From Croceicoccus sp. (GTDB lineage Bacteria; Pseudomonadota; Alphaproteobacteria; Sphingomonadales; Sphingomonadaceae): 5,529 bases of DNA. The notes under the pieces are model-generated. The model did not search any database. It saw only the letters and a list, made by a program, of their open reading frames with translations, and was not told the DNA's origin. Below are positions 5,402 through 5,529 of this stretch, in pieces (position 1 is the first letter of the stretch; each line of letters begins with the position of its first letter). A program made the translations under genes and the position numbers. Location of the stretch: NCBI GenBank assembly GCA_029936705.1, contig JAPYSD010000269.1:1-5529 (forward strand), given 5' to 3'.

Positions 5402-5529
5402 ATGACCGACACCCAGAAGCCGAAACTGCGTTCACGCGCCTGGTTCGACAATCCCGACAACATCGACATGACGTCGCTCTATCTCGAGCGGTATCTGAAC
5501 TTCGGGCTCAGCCTCGAGGAACTGCGTTC
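5402..5529 (+). CDS. IlvD/Edd-family aldonate dehydratase (XylD-like), 5' end only
   Basis: Only the first 42 codons are inside the window. They read RSRAWFDNPDNIDMTSLYLERY (residues 11-31) and then NFGLSLEELR, closely resembling, from memory, the start of Caulobacter D-xylonate dehydratase XylD and related sugar-acid dehydratases. They differ from the branched-chain amino acid enzyme IlvD and from the L-arabonate dehydratase described in Rhizobium. These enzymes carry an iron-sulfur cluster and convert an aldonate to its 2-keto-3-deoxy acid; the cluster cysteines lie beyond the window. The ATG is 17 bases after the mutarotase stop, with only a weak GAG (5388-5390) as ribosome binding site, so translation may be coupled to the upstream gene. 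D-xylonate versus L-arabonate or another aldonate cannot be settled from this fragment. Confidence 0.8.
   Translation, partial: MTDTQKPKLRSRAWFDNPDNIDMTSLYLERYLNFGLSLEELR

Overview
The window is high-GC DNA whose gene types and codon use suggest an alphaproteobacterium, most likely a sphingomonad or Erythrobacteraceae relative. This is an inference from recalled relatives; no search was run. It carries most of a catabolic locus for a pentose, D-xylose or L-arabinose, using the non-phosphorylating (Weimberg-type) route: sugar -> aldonate -> 2-keto-3-deoxy acid -> 2-oxoglutarate semialdehyde -> 2-oxoglutarate.

Layout from left to right. Positions 1-32 are an abruptly AT-rich edge of unknown origin. 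Positions 18-218 (minus) hold the N-terminus of an FAH-superfamily AraD1/GguC-like 2-keto-3-deoxy-acid dehydratase, cut by an in-frame stop where the AT-rich edge begins. Positions 286-1815 (minus) encode an NADP-type 2-oxoglutarate-semialdehyde dehydrogenase that would be co-transcribed with it. Positions 1816-1927 are a divergent control region. Positions 1928-2683 (plus) encode a GntR/FCD regulator. Positions 2707-2738 form a perfect hairpin terminator serving both converging genes. Positions 2762-4096 (minus) encode a FucP-type sugar MFS transporter. Positions 4097-4235 are a second divergent control region. Positions 4236-5384 (plus) encode a secreted aldose 1-epimerase. From 5402 the gene for an IlvD/Edd aldonate dehydratase (XylD-like) begins and runs off the window.

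The parts fit one job: the periplasmic mutarotase equilibrates sugar anomers, the MFS permease imports the sugar, the IlvD/Edd enzyme removes the first water from the aldonate, the FAH enzyme removes the second, and the aldehyde dehydrogenase yields 2-oxoglutarate. The GntR regulator, encoded between the two divergent regions, is the obvious candidate to control both. A near-identical TATTT-TCCGAC-ATAT element occurs once in each divergent region.

No wholly new system was found. The points most worth a second look are the AT-rich break that truncates the FAH gene, the shared regulatory element, and the replacement of both FucP proton-coupling acids by amides in the transporter.
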